Positions 45,501-58,603 of a stretch of 64,000 nt of DNA are shown here, piece by piece. The translations under genes and the position numbers were made by a program. Origin of the DNA: Epiperipatus broadwayi (Eukaryota > Onychophora > Udeonychophora > Euonychophora > Peripatidae); NCBI GenBank assembly GCA_028023455.1, contig JAQFVV010000037.1, positions 1,364,001-1,428,000 of the forward strand, in the 5' to 3' direction. Each line of letters opens with the position of its first letter. Positions within the stretch are counted from its first letter, which is position 1. The notes under the pieces were generated by a model that ran no database searches, was not told the DNA's origin, and saw only the letters and a list, made by a program, of their open reading frames with translations.

Positions 45501-47060
45501 ATGAAAAGGAAGCCATTTTAAATATTTAATTTTATTATTAAGATATACACTTCATTGCTTCGTGAAATAATGAACTAATAAAATTAAATTAATGAATGCC
45601 CATAATAATTTTGTAGTTAGTAAAATTTAATTTATGGCTTTCTATTTTTTATATCATTAAATTAGTTTGTTATTCAATGTCAAGGTCGATAGTAAAGGTC
45701 TAGAAAAATTATCTGGAAGAATCATTTTAAAATAAGTAGTGAAATAATTTTCAAAATTGTTTGTTATGTTAGTAAAAATCTTATAGTTTAACAAAAATTT
45801 ATTCCATTGTTGAGAACCCACTGATCTCAATAATTGGGAACAAAAGACTGATCTGTGTAATTTATAACTGTGAGATCAGTTTAATTTTAAAATTAAAAAT
45901 AAATTTTGTGTTGAGTTTACTGAAATATTTTGGAGATCCAAGTTCATCCAGAGAAAAATTCCATCAACATATCTTTTAAAATAAAATTCCAGTTGATATC
46001 ATTCATTAATGCCATAATTATCATGAACCAAGCCATGGCAGAATGTAAAGGCATCTAGATTTTAGAGGTCCATTTGTTTTATATATATTCAAAAAAATAT
46101 TAAACTATATTATAAATATTAAAAAGGACTTTTTTAAAAATTTTGCAGAGAAGCACCAAAGGTCTAGCTTTACCACTATCATTCATATAATCAGATATTG
46201 ATTTGAAAAACATAAAGATAATATTATGCTTTTATCATGGTCTCTCAATTAATCTGATTTTAATATTATTGATTAACTGTAAACTATTTTTAAATAATGA
46301 ATTAATATTCTCTGCCATCGTCTCTCAGAGAAATTTACATTTTTCTACATTAAGAATGGTTTAATATTCTTCTAAACATTGTTCAAATATTATATAATTC
46401 CATCTAGTATAGAATGCTAATGATGGCCAATGTCATATTAATAAAGATAGTAGATGTTATCATTATTTTATTCCTTTCCAATTCAAGGTTCTTTTTGTAA
46501 ATGTAACTGCAGTAAGTTTTCCACTAATAACCTTTATAGCAGCATGATTATTACTGAGACACTTTTACTGTCATGAGATGGTCGATGACATTTGACTGAA
46601 ATGTCAGTATTATTATAAGAAGAAACCATAAATTGAGGAACAACTGGAAATTACATTTGCATTTTTTACTAGTAAAAGTCTTTATTTTACATGAGATATA
46701 TAATGTATCGTCTACAAATAGATGGTCCAAAAATATTGGCATTTAAAATATTTAAAAGCTAAAAAGGAAAGTTAGAGATCTTTTAAATTGACGAATTTTA
46801 AATTTTTTTTAGTTTGTGTAATTTTTTTTTTTTAAAACGTACAATGAAAGTTACATTTTTCGTTCATATGTAATTAAAAATAAAAGTTAAAATTGGAAAG
46901 AAAAAAAGGCATGAAGATTACTAATCCAGATAAGCAAAAGGAATTCCAAAAGCACTAAGATAACAATCAAGAAAACATTAGAATATTATTTAAAAATGGC
47001 GAAAAAAATTTGTTATAAAAAAAGAACTTTGTAACAAATAAAGAAAATAAATGTAGAAGA
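42501..47060. other. No gene recognised
   Basis: AT-rich sequence on both strands. Short frames such as 42775-43005 and 46742-46551 have no family motif. Confidence 0.5.
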
Positions 47061-48260
47061 TTATAAACTTATGCATCATGATAATAATAACATGCACAGA
47101 AGTTTCAAAACTGGACCGAAGTATAAAAAGAAGTGGACAACTTCGGTTTTGTCTTTGGTCTTGTCTTTCTTTACCTTCGAGTTACATGGCTTAGAGTTGG
47201 AAGTTTCCATGAGCACAATCTGTGGCAGTAATATATTTCTGCATAGGTACGCCAATTGCTGAATGAAGCCATCACGCAAGAATGGAAACGAAGCCTCATG
47301 AACACCGTAATGAAGAGGTTACCATGACTGAGCTTCTAGCTCCAGCTATAGCATGAACCAATAATTGAAGATGCTGGCAGGAGAGACCAATTATAATTTC
47401 TATGAGTTTGGGATCTCATAAATCTATACAAACTTACTGGTAAGCTAAGCTATTAATATCCCAATAGTGACTAAATTAAGTTTGCAAACAATTCTTAATA
47501 TAAACTTGTGATATAACTCCGATAGAGACATTCCCTGATTTATGACATTTCGATCCATGGATTGTTTAAAGAGAGAACTGAAAGAAATGGACTGTATTGA
47601 TTACATAAAATGATTACCCGGATTAGCATGCATGGTTCTTTCTAAATGTTATGTTGTAGTACGATTAATATTAAGAGAAAATACGTTTGAAACTGTGTGT
47701 ACTCCAGAAGTTAAAAGTGTTAAATAATTACAGGTAAAAGTAAACTAGTTGATTTAATAAAAACGAAAATTAGAAATTACAAATGGTTTTTCATATATAG
47801 ATTTTATAAAAAGTAAGGTGTGAAACAAGATGGAAGATCCGAATAAATAATTAATTAAATGAAGAAATAGAAATGTAAAGAACAATTCATTAATTAGTTC
47901 AGAAATAACCCCAGAAGAATTTAGTGATTGAAAATTGATAAGGAATAAACAATAGTACTAAAAGTAGATATAATCTAACAGAAAAGACAAGTTAGTGCGA
48001 GTCCTGATTTTCTGAGACATGTGTAGCGGGATTTTCAGAACAGGACCAACGATGGGAGGGAGAACCAGATATTCGGGTCTGAAGGTACCAAAGACCGACC
48101 TAGGGTAATTATACAGACTATACCTGTCTTATTATTATTTTTGTAAGCCTTAAAATTCTGTTTATAAATAATTGTTATTTTTCATACTAATAAAATCTTG
48201 TATCTGTAAGTGGGATATCTTAATTTTATGCAAGAGAGTAATCGTTACTTGAATTAGGTG
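47061..48260. other. Compositionally distinct stretch, unassigned
   Basis: 47070-47400 and 48000-48120 are richer in G+C and more complex than the flanks, with a purine block gatgggagggagaaccag near 48051. The frames on both strands (47071-47262, 47279-47076) are antisense to each other and lack motifs. An old LTR or other repeat is possible, but I found no terminal repeats. Confidence 0.3.
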
Positions 48261-50379
48261 TATTTGGTTGTTTCTCGTAAGTAACATTAAATCAAGTACA
48301 TCACACTAAATAATAATAACTATTTATTAAATATTTAAATTGCATAATAAAATATTTACCTTTTAAGTTCAATTTCATTTGTACGTTATTAATTTTAGTT
48401 TATTAGAACTTGAATGTATAATTTACCCTTTGCCAATATTTATTAATTAAGCCCTGGGAATAATATCTCAAAAAAAAAAAAACCTTATCTACGTAAACTA
48501 TGATTCAGTTTTTTTAAAAAATCATTTTCCTTTTAATGTGCGATGCGACGGATTTCAGCGGATTCTTATATGAATCCTGGCGCCCTTATAAATAAAAAGC
48601 TGATTCCGCCGTTAGCGTAAGTCAAAATAATTGGTAGGCCAGTTAATCAGGAAATATAGCTATGTTTTATAGAAATATGAACGAAATATTTGCATTTTCT
48701 GTACCAGAATCACTAAAGTATGAAAATATTACAATAATCATAATTCTGACATAAAATATAAATTTATAAAAGTATTTTAGCGCTGCTACATGTCATTGCA
48801 ATCAAGCCCAGCCATGTTGTTGACTAACAATCTGGGAAGCAATCTATTGAATTTCAGATGGATTTCTCTTTTAATTTTTTTAATAGAATATTTTTGTTTA
48901 TTTAGATTTCTTCTTTCATAATGAGATATATTATGGTATATAAAAATATAGATGTGAAGTTACCTTAACAGACACCTTTTGATTCTAGTATAATAATATA
49001 ATCGTATTAGCTTTAACCTGTCAAAAAAAATATCAAGAATAAAACTAAAACAACTATCAAATAAATATAGAATACTTTGTGAATAAACAAATAAAATATT
49101 AAAAATTATTACTACTTATAAACATAATTGATATATTAACAATTCTAAATTTCTTTAATTATCTTTTTTTTTTTTTTTTATGCATAATCCAATATTTCCC
49201 AGAATAAAAATAATAGCATCTTTTATTGTAACAAATTAATAGCACAGTCTGTATATCACATAACAGCTGTATTTTTCCATCTAGAGTGATGGATTTACGT
49301 CTAAAGGTTTTTAGAATAAAATTCAATACTTATCATTTCCGGAATTCAAACATCACAGACCTTCCAAAACAATCATATAAATATTTACTTCTGTATGGCT
49401 TAATATTAAAATGATAGTTTGAAGAACTAAAAATTTCGATTGAAGTCCAACCTATTTTTTCAAGTGTGCAAACGTAGCATATCCTCCCGAATAGTTTTGT
49501 CTTACAATAGCCATTTTATGCTACTGTTTTAATCTTTATTTTATATTAAAAATCTTCACAATCACTTATAAAATTAATAAAGCATATGCAGGGAAGATAT
49601 GACAGGCAATATTAAAACTTAGGATATAAGAAGAAAATAGAACAGTGTAAATAATTGAAAGTAACATTGTTAGTTGAATGTATCAACATCTTGTGATATT
49701 AAGCATTCAAAAGTGCCAACTGAACATTTATTAAAATATTTGTTTGTTTTCATATGAAGTTAATAAAATTGTGTTTTTAATTCATTAAGTATTTCTGAAT
49801 AAAACATATTTTTATATAATGTCAAAATAACAATAACTTATTTAAAGTGTTTACTGTTTCAGTTTCATTAAAGTTTTTGTTAATTAGTAGCTAACTGTAA
49901 ATTATCACACCTGAAAAATTCCCAAGTGATTCACAATAAACAATAAAAATATATGATTAATGAATATAAGTATTGATTATGTATTGCATTATTAATTAAG
50001 AGTAATATTAAAGTATCAATTTCAAACTACAGACTTAATATTTATCAAAGTGTTTATATTTTCCATGTGAAGTTAATAAAATTTTAATTTTGTTGTTTTT
50101 TGTATTAAATAAATTTTTATGCAATGAAAAAATTAAAATGATAGGTTATTTAGAATATTTTGCAATATTGTTTTTATTTTATTCTACATATTTTGATCAT
50201 TAATAGCTAACCATAACTTACTTCATCTAAAAATATTCTAAATGATTCACAATAAAACAAGAAAAATATAGGATTAATTAGCATAACCATTACATAAACA
50301 ATACGTATATCATTAAATGAAAAATAAAAATATGCATTGGATTACAAATTATAGAAATTATATAATAAATAATACAATC
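48261..50379. other. No gene recognised
   Basis: AT-rich DNA upstream of RTE copy B. A weakly repeated theme (tcatatgaagttaataaaatt near 49751 and catgtgaagttaataaaatt near 50064, each followed by similar blocks) suggests a diverged tandem duplication of about 310 bp between roughly 49700 and 50330. Confidence 0.45.
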
Positions 50380-50706
50380 TATTTACTGAAAGGAGACCCT
50401 TTGATTCCTCTTGGAGGCCTTAAAGGAACCGAGTAGGGCAAATTCCTAATGTCCACTCCATATGTTCTTGTCGTTGCAGCTGTTATTACTATGTGATTAT
50501 TCATATAGTTATACGAACATGGATAGGCTGCTCACCAACACACATTAGCCAGCATGGTGAGTTTATTGGCTTTTTACCTCTGAGTTTAAGATCAAGAAAC
50601 ACCATGGTCTTTCTTCTCAGTGCCTGATAAGGCAGAATGAATGTTTGTGTAAATGATAAATATTTTTCCAATACATATATACAATTATGACAGACAAAAA
50701 TAAAGC

Positions 50707-52845
50707 ATGGCCTTATTCCCAGGAGGCTGTAAGGTCACCAACCAAGGCAGCGGTTGGTGGCCAAAGGCGGAGGGTGCTAAGAATCCCCTGATTGTGGACC
50801 CAGGCTGCCATTTGATGATGACTTTTTATTTAGGTACTTACAACTGCAGATCACTTTCAAGTGAAGGAAGATTGCAAGAATTAGAAGAAGAATTGTCTTA
50901 TATTAAATGGGACATTATTGGACTTTGTGAAGTTAGAAGAAAAGGTGAAGAAACAATTGATTTAAAAAGTGGACATATACTCTATTATAAAGGCACACAT
51001 ATTGGAAATACAAGTGAAGTAGAATTCATTATAAATAAAAAGTGGAAGAACAATATTGTGGAGATTGATGGTGTATCGGACAGAGTTGCAAGATTAGTTA
51101 TACAACTTAATAGCAGATACCAAATGCAGATAATTCAGGTTTATGCCCCAATAAGTTCTCATAGTGATGAAGTAGTAGAAGATTTTTATATGGATGTACA
51201 AAAGGCTTTTGATCAGAGTAAACAACATTTTAAAATTGTTATGGGAGACTTTAATGCTAGAATTGGTAGACAAATGAAAGATGAAATTGCTGTAGGTAAT
51301 TTTGGTTATGGTAATAGAAATGAGAGAGGACATAGACTTGTGGAGTTTGCAGAAAAAGAAAAACTTTATATTATGAATTCATTTTTTGAGAAAAATGTTA
51401 AAAGGAAATGGACATGGAAGCATCCAAATGAAGATACAGCAGAATTGGATTATATTTTGACTAACAGGAAATACATATTTCAAGATTGTAATGTTCTTAA
51501 TAAATTTAACACAGGAAGTGATCATCGATTAGTAAGGTGTAAGTTACGTGTTAATGTAAAACTAGAGAGACAAAAATTATTGAGAAAAACAATATTTACA
51601 GTTGATATTCCTAATCTTCAGAAACATTCTAATGAATTTAAATTAGAACTTACAAATAGGTTTCAAGTGTTAGGAGATTTTGAACATGATTCAGATTTGA
51701 ATGAAATTAATATGAAAATAACTGATACACTTTTAAAAACTGCAACAAAGATAGCTGGTAGAAAAAAGCAGCAATTGACTAATAAAATTTCTACTGAGAC
51801 TAGAGAATTTATGAAGAAAAGAAGGAATATGAAGATATACAAAAATGATGTATTAAAAAGAATTGAATATCTCGAATTTTGTAAAATGGTACGGAAAAGA
51901 GTTGAAAATGATATAAGAAAGTATAAATGTGAAATAGCAAGGAAAGCTGTAGAAGAAAATAAAAGTCTCAAGAATGTTAAACAGCATTTTGGTATTGGTA
52001 GGAAATTTATATCTGCAATAAGAAAAAAAGATGGAATTATTACTAAAAAGAGAGATGACATCATGAAATTGGTAGATTTTTATCAAGAATTATATAGTAA
52101 TAGAGAACAAGTACCTCCTATATCTATTACATCTTCCGAATTGCCCAGAATTTTAAATGAAGAAGTGAGACATGCAATTAAATGTATGAAGAAAGGAAAG
52201 GCTCCAGGAAATGATGGAATTATAATTGATATATTAAAAGAAGGAGGTGAAGAAATAGAAACAATTTTAGCAAAGTTATATACAAAATGTCTAAATGATA
52301 AAGATGTACCGGAAGATTGGAAGAATGCAGTAATAATATTAATATTTAAAAAAGGTGATAAAGAAGATATTAGAAATTACAGACCTATCAGCCTTTTATC
52401 AGTTTTATATAAAAATTTTACCAAGATAATTACAACTCGTCTACAGAGAACTTTGGATTTCCACCAACCAAGAGAACAAGCTGGATTTAAAAGTGGTTTT
52501 AGTACAATAGATCATATACAGGTATTGAGAGAAGTCATAGAAAGGACAAATGAATACGAGTTGTCATTATGTTTTGGATTTGTAGATTATGAAAAGGCAT
52601 TCGATTCTATACACATTTCTTCAGTGATTAAAGCATTGGATCATCAAGGTATAGATCCAGGATATTGTCATATTTTAAAGAATATTTATAAAAATGCAAC
52701 AGCAACAATTAGATTACATAATGATACTGGAAAAATCAACATTGAGAAAGGTGTAAGGCAAGGTGACTCCATATCTCCAAAACTTTTTACAGCAGTGCTG
52801 CAAGAAGTATTTTGTGGATTAAAATGGGAAACTAAAGGAATGTAA
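50707..52845 (+). pseudogene. RTE pol, endonuclease plus most of RT (copy B)
   Basis: 712 codons. The start used by copy A is out of frame because one base is missing after gcatggcc, so the open frame begins at the internal MALFPGG. The endonuclease motifs are intact (YNCRSLS, LCEVRR, GDFNARIG, SDHRLV), as are the RT motifs through RQGDSISPKLF. It crosses the point where copy A is frameshifted. It ends at a 4-bp deletion near 52840, just before the catalytic FADD box. Confidence 0.9.
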
Positions 52846-53636
52846 ATGGAGAGTATTTAAGTCATTTAGATTTTGAAGATGATGTAGTTGTTTTTGCAAA
52901 TAATGCTTCAAAGCTGCAGGAAATGTTGCAGGAGTTAGCAGATGAAAGTAGAAAAGTAGGACTAAAGATAAATGTTAAAAAGACTAAAGTAATGTTTAAT
53001 CGATTTGCTCAAAATATGAAAATAAAGATTGATTATGAAGAATTAGAAGAAGTTAACAGTTACAAATACCTAGGTCAGATTATTAATACAGATGAAAACA
53101 TAATGGAGGAAATTAATCATAGAATTAAACTTGGTTGGAGTGCTTTTGGTAGAAATAACTTGATACTAAAAGGAAATATGCCTATGTGTTTGAAAAGAAT
53201 GGTTTTTAACAAATGTGTTTTACCAGTTCTTACTTATGGATCTGAGACTTGGACACTTAATAGAAGAGCAATACAGAGACTTCAGACCACTCAAAGGAGT
53301 ATGGAGAGATGTATGTTGGGAGTAACAAGAAGAGATCGAAAACGCAATGTATGGGTAAGACAACAAACAGGTGTTACTGACCTTATTGAAAAAATTAAAA
53401 GATTGAAATGGAGTTGGGCTGGACATATTGCTAGAAGAAATGATAATAGATGGACAATTGAAATTTTAAACTGGATTCCAAGAGATTGTAAAAGACCCAG
53501 AAAGAGACCACATGTGAGATGGATGGATGAAATAAGAAAATGTGCAGGGGTGTTGTGGAAAAGAGAAGCTAAAGATCGGAGAAGATGGATTAAACTTGGA
53601 GAGACCTTCATCCTGCAGTGGATTGATAATGGTTGA
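52846..53636 (+). pseudogene. RTE pol, RT C-terminal part (copy B)
   Basis: After the 4-bp deletion the frame continues; the longest start is at 52923 (237 codons to 53636). The catalytic box reads LDFEDDVVVFA, with A changed to E at 52874-52876 next to the two catalytic aspartates. The remaining thumb and C-terminal sequence (KINVKKTKVM, WAGHIARRNDNRWT, RPHVRWMDEI) matches copy A. Confidence 0.88.
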
Positions 53637-53739
53637 TGATGATTCATTCAACTTGTATAGTTATTATTTAATTCATCATTAATAGCATTTTTGATATCGT
53701 ATGTAAACACAAAACTATATATTATTAAATTAAAAGAAA

Positions 53740-54106
53740 TCCTATGGTTTGGTACTCATTGGTATATGAATAGTTCTCATAAGTAGTTTAAGACCGCTTC
53801 ATATTAAAATGACATTTTTCCATGATCAAGTAATGTAAATGAGGCATTTATTTTATATAGCGCTATGTTTATAAAATGTAATAAACTAAAGATCAGCCTT
53901 TCAAGCTAACGTACATGCGCTTTTTATGAATATTAATACTAAAATGCAGATTTATACGTAAATATAAAACCATAAAGATTAATAGTATTTCATGTTATTA
54001 ATTTAAAAATAGCCATTAGCTTAGCACTCATTAGTCTATGAATAATTCTTACAAGTATGGAAGGTTGCTTCACATTAAAATCATGTATTTTATGGTCAAT
54101 GTATTG
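53740..54106. repeat. Diverged direct repeat, about 272-bp period, with MITE-related core
   Basis: ggtactcattggtatatgaa near 53749 recurs as agcactcattagtctatgaa near 54021, each followed by a gcttca-attaaaat block. Between them, 53838-53950 (gcatttattttatatagcgc ... aagatcagcctttcaagc) matches the inverted complement of part of the 35896-36118 insertion. This is a second copy of that family, here apparently in tandem. Confidence 0.55.
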
Positions 54107-54681
54107 AACTCACCTGCCCAACAAGGGTTATTTTAGGATCTTTACTTTTTAACTGAAAATAATAGATACTGATTTATCAACCAATTTTGGCTGGCTAAAT
54201 ATATATTCTATTGGAAGGGGTTTATATGTGTTTGAAATATCTTGCAATGCTAACTCATGAAGATGGTTTCTGGATTTTTTTAAATATAAGAGACCAAGAG
54301 CCATTAATCGGTATAATTAAATATGAAAAAACTTTAAACACAATTAATGTATTCTATAAGTTTTTTTTTTTTACCTTCCATTAAATGTTTCTTTTTTTTT
54401 TTCACTTGGGAGGTTCCATGTTTCAGCTTCGTTCGGGAATTATTGGATTTTGAGTTTGCGATTCTATTATTACACTAAACTAATAAAATATTCAATCTCG
54501 GAAGTTCATAAATAGTCTGAATCCCAAATTGACACTAAATCGTGCTGGATCTTACTTAAATCTATCGTTTTGTGATGACTCGACTAGTTTTTGAACTAAC
54601 TGAAAGCATTTCATATCCTTCCGAATATGTAGCCATATAATTTACCACTTTTCTTGCCAAAAGTATGATTTATTTTTTTTT
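54107..54681. other. No gene recognised
   Basis: AT-rich sequence with poly-T runs at about 54361 and 54392. Confidence 0.5.
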
Positions 54682-54780
54682 AAGTGTCATAGCATCGGCC
54701 GGGACGCGAACCCGCAACCCGGGCAACTGCCTGCAAGTGCAAGGCAGTCGCGCTGACCTCTCGACCACCAATGCAAGACA
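54682..54780 (-). repeat. tRNA-like repeat, family T (best copy)
   Basis: Minus strand: ggtggtcgagaggtcagcgc (A-box position), gactgccttgcacttgcaggc (anticodon-arm region with a small insertion), cgggttgcgggttcgcgtcc (B-box position), cggccgatgctatgac and a short A-run. It resembles an alanine-type tRNA in the hairpin, but a canonical cloverleaf is not obtained. Probably a tRNA-derived SINE or retropseudogene. Confidence 0.6.
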
Positions 54781-55749
54781 TGATTTTTTTTCACTTACTT
54801 TAAATATATCACATTTTTTAACTTTGGATCGATAATTAATATTTTTAAATATTTATTATATATTAAGTTTCGAATTTTTTTTACATTTGTCTTACTTGAA
54901 TCCTCGGAAGTACAGAATTTAAAAAAAAAAAAAAATAAACGTTTTTTTGTTTATATACAGTATATAATTGTTTTTAAATAAAACCGAAATTTTTTTTAAA
55001 ACTTTTGTTAAAGTAGAGTTTAGTTACACATCAGTTACTTTTTAACTTGGAAAAATCAGACGGTAATTAATCACTAGCAAAAGCTTTGTAATAGTTAATT
55101 ATTAATCCATTTTTCTCTAATCCCGAATGTTAAAGGAATAATGAATATTTCAAGCTGACTGATTAATGAATTGATGAGAAACTATTTCACACCAGAATTA
55201 ATTATTTTTTTTTCATTAATTATGATTATTAAGTCATTTTTTAATACAGAAAACATTTTATAAAAGTCCAAATATATGTCACGCACATTACACATACATA
55301 TATGTTAATTGTAAATACAGATGGCCTCATCTGCCATACCCACTTTCTGGAGTTTAAATCCATACTCAATAAAACTTGTTGTTTCTCAGGTTCTAAACAT
55401 GCTTAGAAGGTTTTCTTTTCTGGTAGTTAATCCATTGTCAATGCAGTTAACCATCCAATATTGATATGTAGCTGTTCTTAGAAAATATAAATTAAGGCTA
55501 GGGGAACCACTAAAACTTCATCTCCCATATTGGTTGGTAATACATATTGTCTTGCTTTTCTTAACTAGAGGATAAAACAGTTCTGGAAAATGCTGAAACT
55601 TACCACTTCTCAAATTGGCAAGCTTAATGGGTAATGTTGCCTTTTCCCGTTTTTCTTTAAAGAAAGGCAGGCGGTTGAAGAGATCTTTGTTCTGAGTGAG
55701 CTACTTTAGGTTGTTTTTCTTATTATATTTTAAATATATATTGTTGGAT
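54781..55749. other. No gene recognised
   Basis: AT-rich sequence, poly-A near 54919-54935; nothing else identified. Confidence 0.5.
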
Positions 55750-55958
55750 GGAAATAAAAGACTGAAGTGAAGCTTGGCTGGATATATTGCTAAAAAAAGA
55801 CAATAATAGTGATCCAGTTAAAATCTTAAATTGGATCCCAAGTGATTGCAAAGAAAGATCACATGTCATGGATGATATGGAAAAGAGAAACTGAATTAAC
55901 TTGAAGAGACCATACTGCAGAGGATCAATAATGGTTCAAAGTAATAATGATGATGATA
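55750..55958 (+). pseudogene. Old RTE 3'-end fragment (third copy)
   Basis: gcttggctggatatattgct aligns with the WAGHIA codons of copies A and B, followed by aaattggatcccaagtgatt (LNWIPRD region), agatcacatgt, gaaaagagaaactga, cttgaagagacc, ctgcag, gatcaataatggtt and a (TGA)n-like tail. Internal deletions and about 25 % substitutions make it much older than copies A and B. It shows long residence of the family in this genome. Confidence 0.8.
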
Positions 55959-56160
55959 TATTGCATGATTGCTTAAATACATATAAATCAATACAAGTTA
56001 GTATTATATTATTATGACATTGAATAAAGTGAAACAAATTGGACATTGTTTCAACAAATCGGACACTGTTTTAATTAACCATACATCACTGATAATGTTC
56101 AGTTTCAATAATGGTATGGTTTATGAGTCAGATATATGTTATTGCACCTATTCATACTAT
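55959..56160. other. No gene recognised
   Basis: Short AT-rich spacer; nothing identified. Confidence 0.5.
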
Positions 56161-56380
56161 ATAAACCAAAAGTTGGTTAGAGCGTTACCTTAAAAATCAA
56201 AAATCTAAGGACCTAGGTTCGAAGCTCATGCTAGTACTGTCACTAGTCAGGCCAGCAACACCTAAAGAAGAGGGAAGACTAATACTTCTCGAAACTTTAT
56301 GCAGTATACTAATCTGTTTGATGTGCTATTACTAACAGTTGAATGTATTTGGAATATTTAAATAAAAGTTACTTTTTTTT
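56161..56380 (+). repeat. Probable tRNA-derived SINE
   Basis: agttggttagagcg fits an A-box and taggttcgaagctc a B-box at tRNA spacing, followed by a unique body and an aaataaaagtta-tttt 3' end. Single copy in this window, so the family is not confirmed. Confidence 0.5.
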
Positions 56381-58358
56381 GGAAATAGTCCAATATAAAA
56401 ATACAAAAGTTTTGTTTCATATGTATTTTATTTTTTTATTTTTAAAATAAATTACATTTACAGATATTTGGCATTTTACATCGTAAAAATCATCTTGGTG
56501 TTTTCAGCATATAATAATTAATTCTATTATAAAATATTTTTTTACCATGCATTTTACTAATTAATATATTCCAAAATACAGGAAGTAAATATGTCAACTA
56601 TGAGAATACTAAGACAATTTACCAAAAGTCAATCCAGGTCATTTCAGATTATTAGACAAATAGAAAAAGGAAATGTGTAAAATAATTTGTAGTGTTATAT
56701 AAAATGGCTTTTCCTTAAATAAAGTTAGAAGCTAATGTACATTGGCCTTATATACAAAACCTTCTCTAAAATCTTTCCACATCATTTAAATTCCATCTAT
56801 TACTTTTTCCTACTACCTCTTTCATGTCTATAATTATAAATTACAATATTAAAATGTCTGCTATTAAGCTGTATATAAAGTGGCAGTAGTTGATAGGAAA
56901 TAAGCGTTTTTAAATATGTCTATAGCTAAAAATACAGCATTAACAATTGGCTATTCTATTATAATTGAATATCAATTGATATATACATATATATCAAATG
57001 ATGATAATATGAACTTACATCTCCACATTTTCATGGAAGACAATTATCATATCCCATGTTTAAGGATATCAGATATATAGAAATGTATAGACATTTTTAC
57101 TATGAAATCCAGCTTATATTTTTTCAAACACAACTTTAATCATTGCAAGAGGCTTTTGCTTATCATTTTTAAATGGGTTGCCTTCATCATTCCTTCCTAC
57201 CCTTATAATAGTACTATAAATCATATTCTCTGGTTATCTAACATAACACATATAGAGTATAATTTTTTATTTTGATGATCAGATTAATATATATAAAGAA
57301 TGTATGGCTCAGTATAAAAATTTATTTTTAGAAAATAAAAGATTACATCTCATATAGAACTTTAATTTAATAAGAGTCTAATATTATACAACAAATAGCA
57401 ATCAACAACATAAATAGTTTAACTCGAAACAAATTAAATAAACATATAGATATTAGTAATGGAAATATTTGCATATATATATATATTGTTCTGCTCCACA
57501 AATCAGTAGGATAAATAGTAGCTAAATGTGTTATTGAGTATACTATCTGATCATAGAAAGATCTATACGAGTTACATTCTGATTTTATAACAAATCTAAG
57601 TATATGTAGTTTACACAGGCATTTATATAATCATAGAATAAACCTTACATATAAATGTATACCTGTTATTAAAATTTCTACACATGTCAATTTTGCTCAA
57701 TGAATAAGTCAATAAAGATAAAGAAAAAAAACTAAATATATATATGTATCCATTTAATCTAAAATAAAGCAATGAGAGAGGTATACATGACACACATTGA
57801 TTCAAAGGTTAAATTAAGGTCTATATTCACAGCAACATTTATAGAAACTATGATAAATATATCATTAATACAGAAAATAATTTAAAATATCAGAGCTACA
57901 AGAAAATTATTCTATGTTAAAATATTTGCAGAATAAGGCCTTTTAAATGTATATATTTTAGATTTTGTCAAATTTGAATTCTCATCTACCATTCATATTT
58001 GTTGTTTGTATACTTCATTGGATTTTCTTAAAGATTTCAAATGTAGAAGTGTATTTGCTTTTCAAGTTAATTCTCTTGCTTTGTACATTTGTTTTTCTTT
58101 ACTACTGATCTTTTAAATAATTCTACTTAGTTTTCTTATATTTTTTTAGTATTTAATATTTTAGGAAGGTAATGTATTGTCGACAGATCAATTATTTTCC
58201 AAGCTGACAATTTAGCAGGCAATGTCATATTAGTTCTTAGGTATTTGGATGTTTAGCTGGATATACTTTTTTTACACTTATTCTATAGCTAATAGGAAAA
58301 CAGCTGACCAAAAAAAGAATGCTCTAGGTGACTATGTTTAGGTCTAGTGTCCGAATAT
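56381..58358. other. No gene recognised
   Basis: AT-rich sequence; the minus-strand frame 57805-57623 has no motif. Confidence 0.5.
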
Positions 58359-58425
58359 TCTAGCGCTCCACTGATGTGAGCCATAAGCTCGAAAACAGTT
58401 GGTCTGGAGATGAGAGTGTTCTGGA
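58359..58425 (+). ncRNA. Third hammerhead-like motif (one core change)
   Basis: UCUAG-CG-CUCCA-CUGAUG-U-GAGC-CAUAA-GCUC-GAAA-ACAGUUG-GUC-UGGAG ... CUGGA. CUCCA/UGGAG and GAGC/GCUC pair perfectly. UCUAG (58359-58363) pairs with CUGGA (58421-58425) across an asymmetric internal loop, the usual site of tertiary contacts in natural type I ribozymes. The A after CUGAUG is U here and stem III is irregular. Flanking sequence differs from H and S. Confidence 0.55.
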
Positions 58426-58603
58426 TCGAGATTTTAAATATTTTCTCATACCGCACTTATCAATTAAGAGCTTGTTTGAGCTATTGGTACGCTCTCTGTA
58501 TTGTATTTTTGTAACAACAAGCTTATAAAAGTAATGTCACATTATATATGACTTGCTTTTTTAATTATTAATACAGACTGTAGTTTGCTACAAAGGAAAA
58601 ATT

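Larger units (their letters stand above)
50380..53643 (+). mobile_element. RTE-type LINE, copy B, near full length
   Basis: Collinear with copy A from the actgaaagg start of the shared 5' region to a short (TGA)n tail. No convincing TSD was found. It differs from copy A by scattered substitutions, a few 3-bp indels and a different set of disabling lesions. Confidence 0.9.

Noticed and set aside
47061-48260. Possible host exon or promoter region because of higher G+C
   Set aside because: No frame with consistent coding signal, no splice-bounded exon series and no known motif; left unassigned.
50380-53660. TSD for RTE copy B
   Set aside because: Several AT-rich partial matches exist near both ends, but none is exact and adjacent, so none is claimed.
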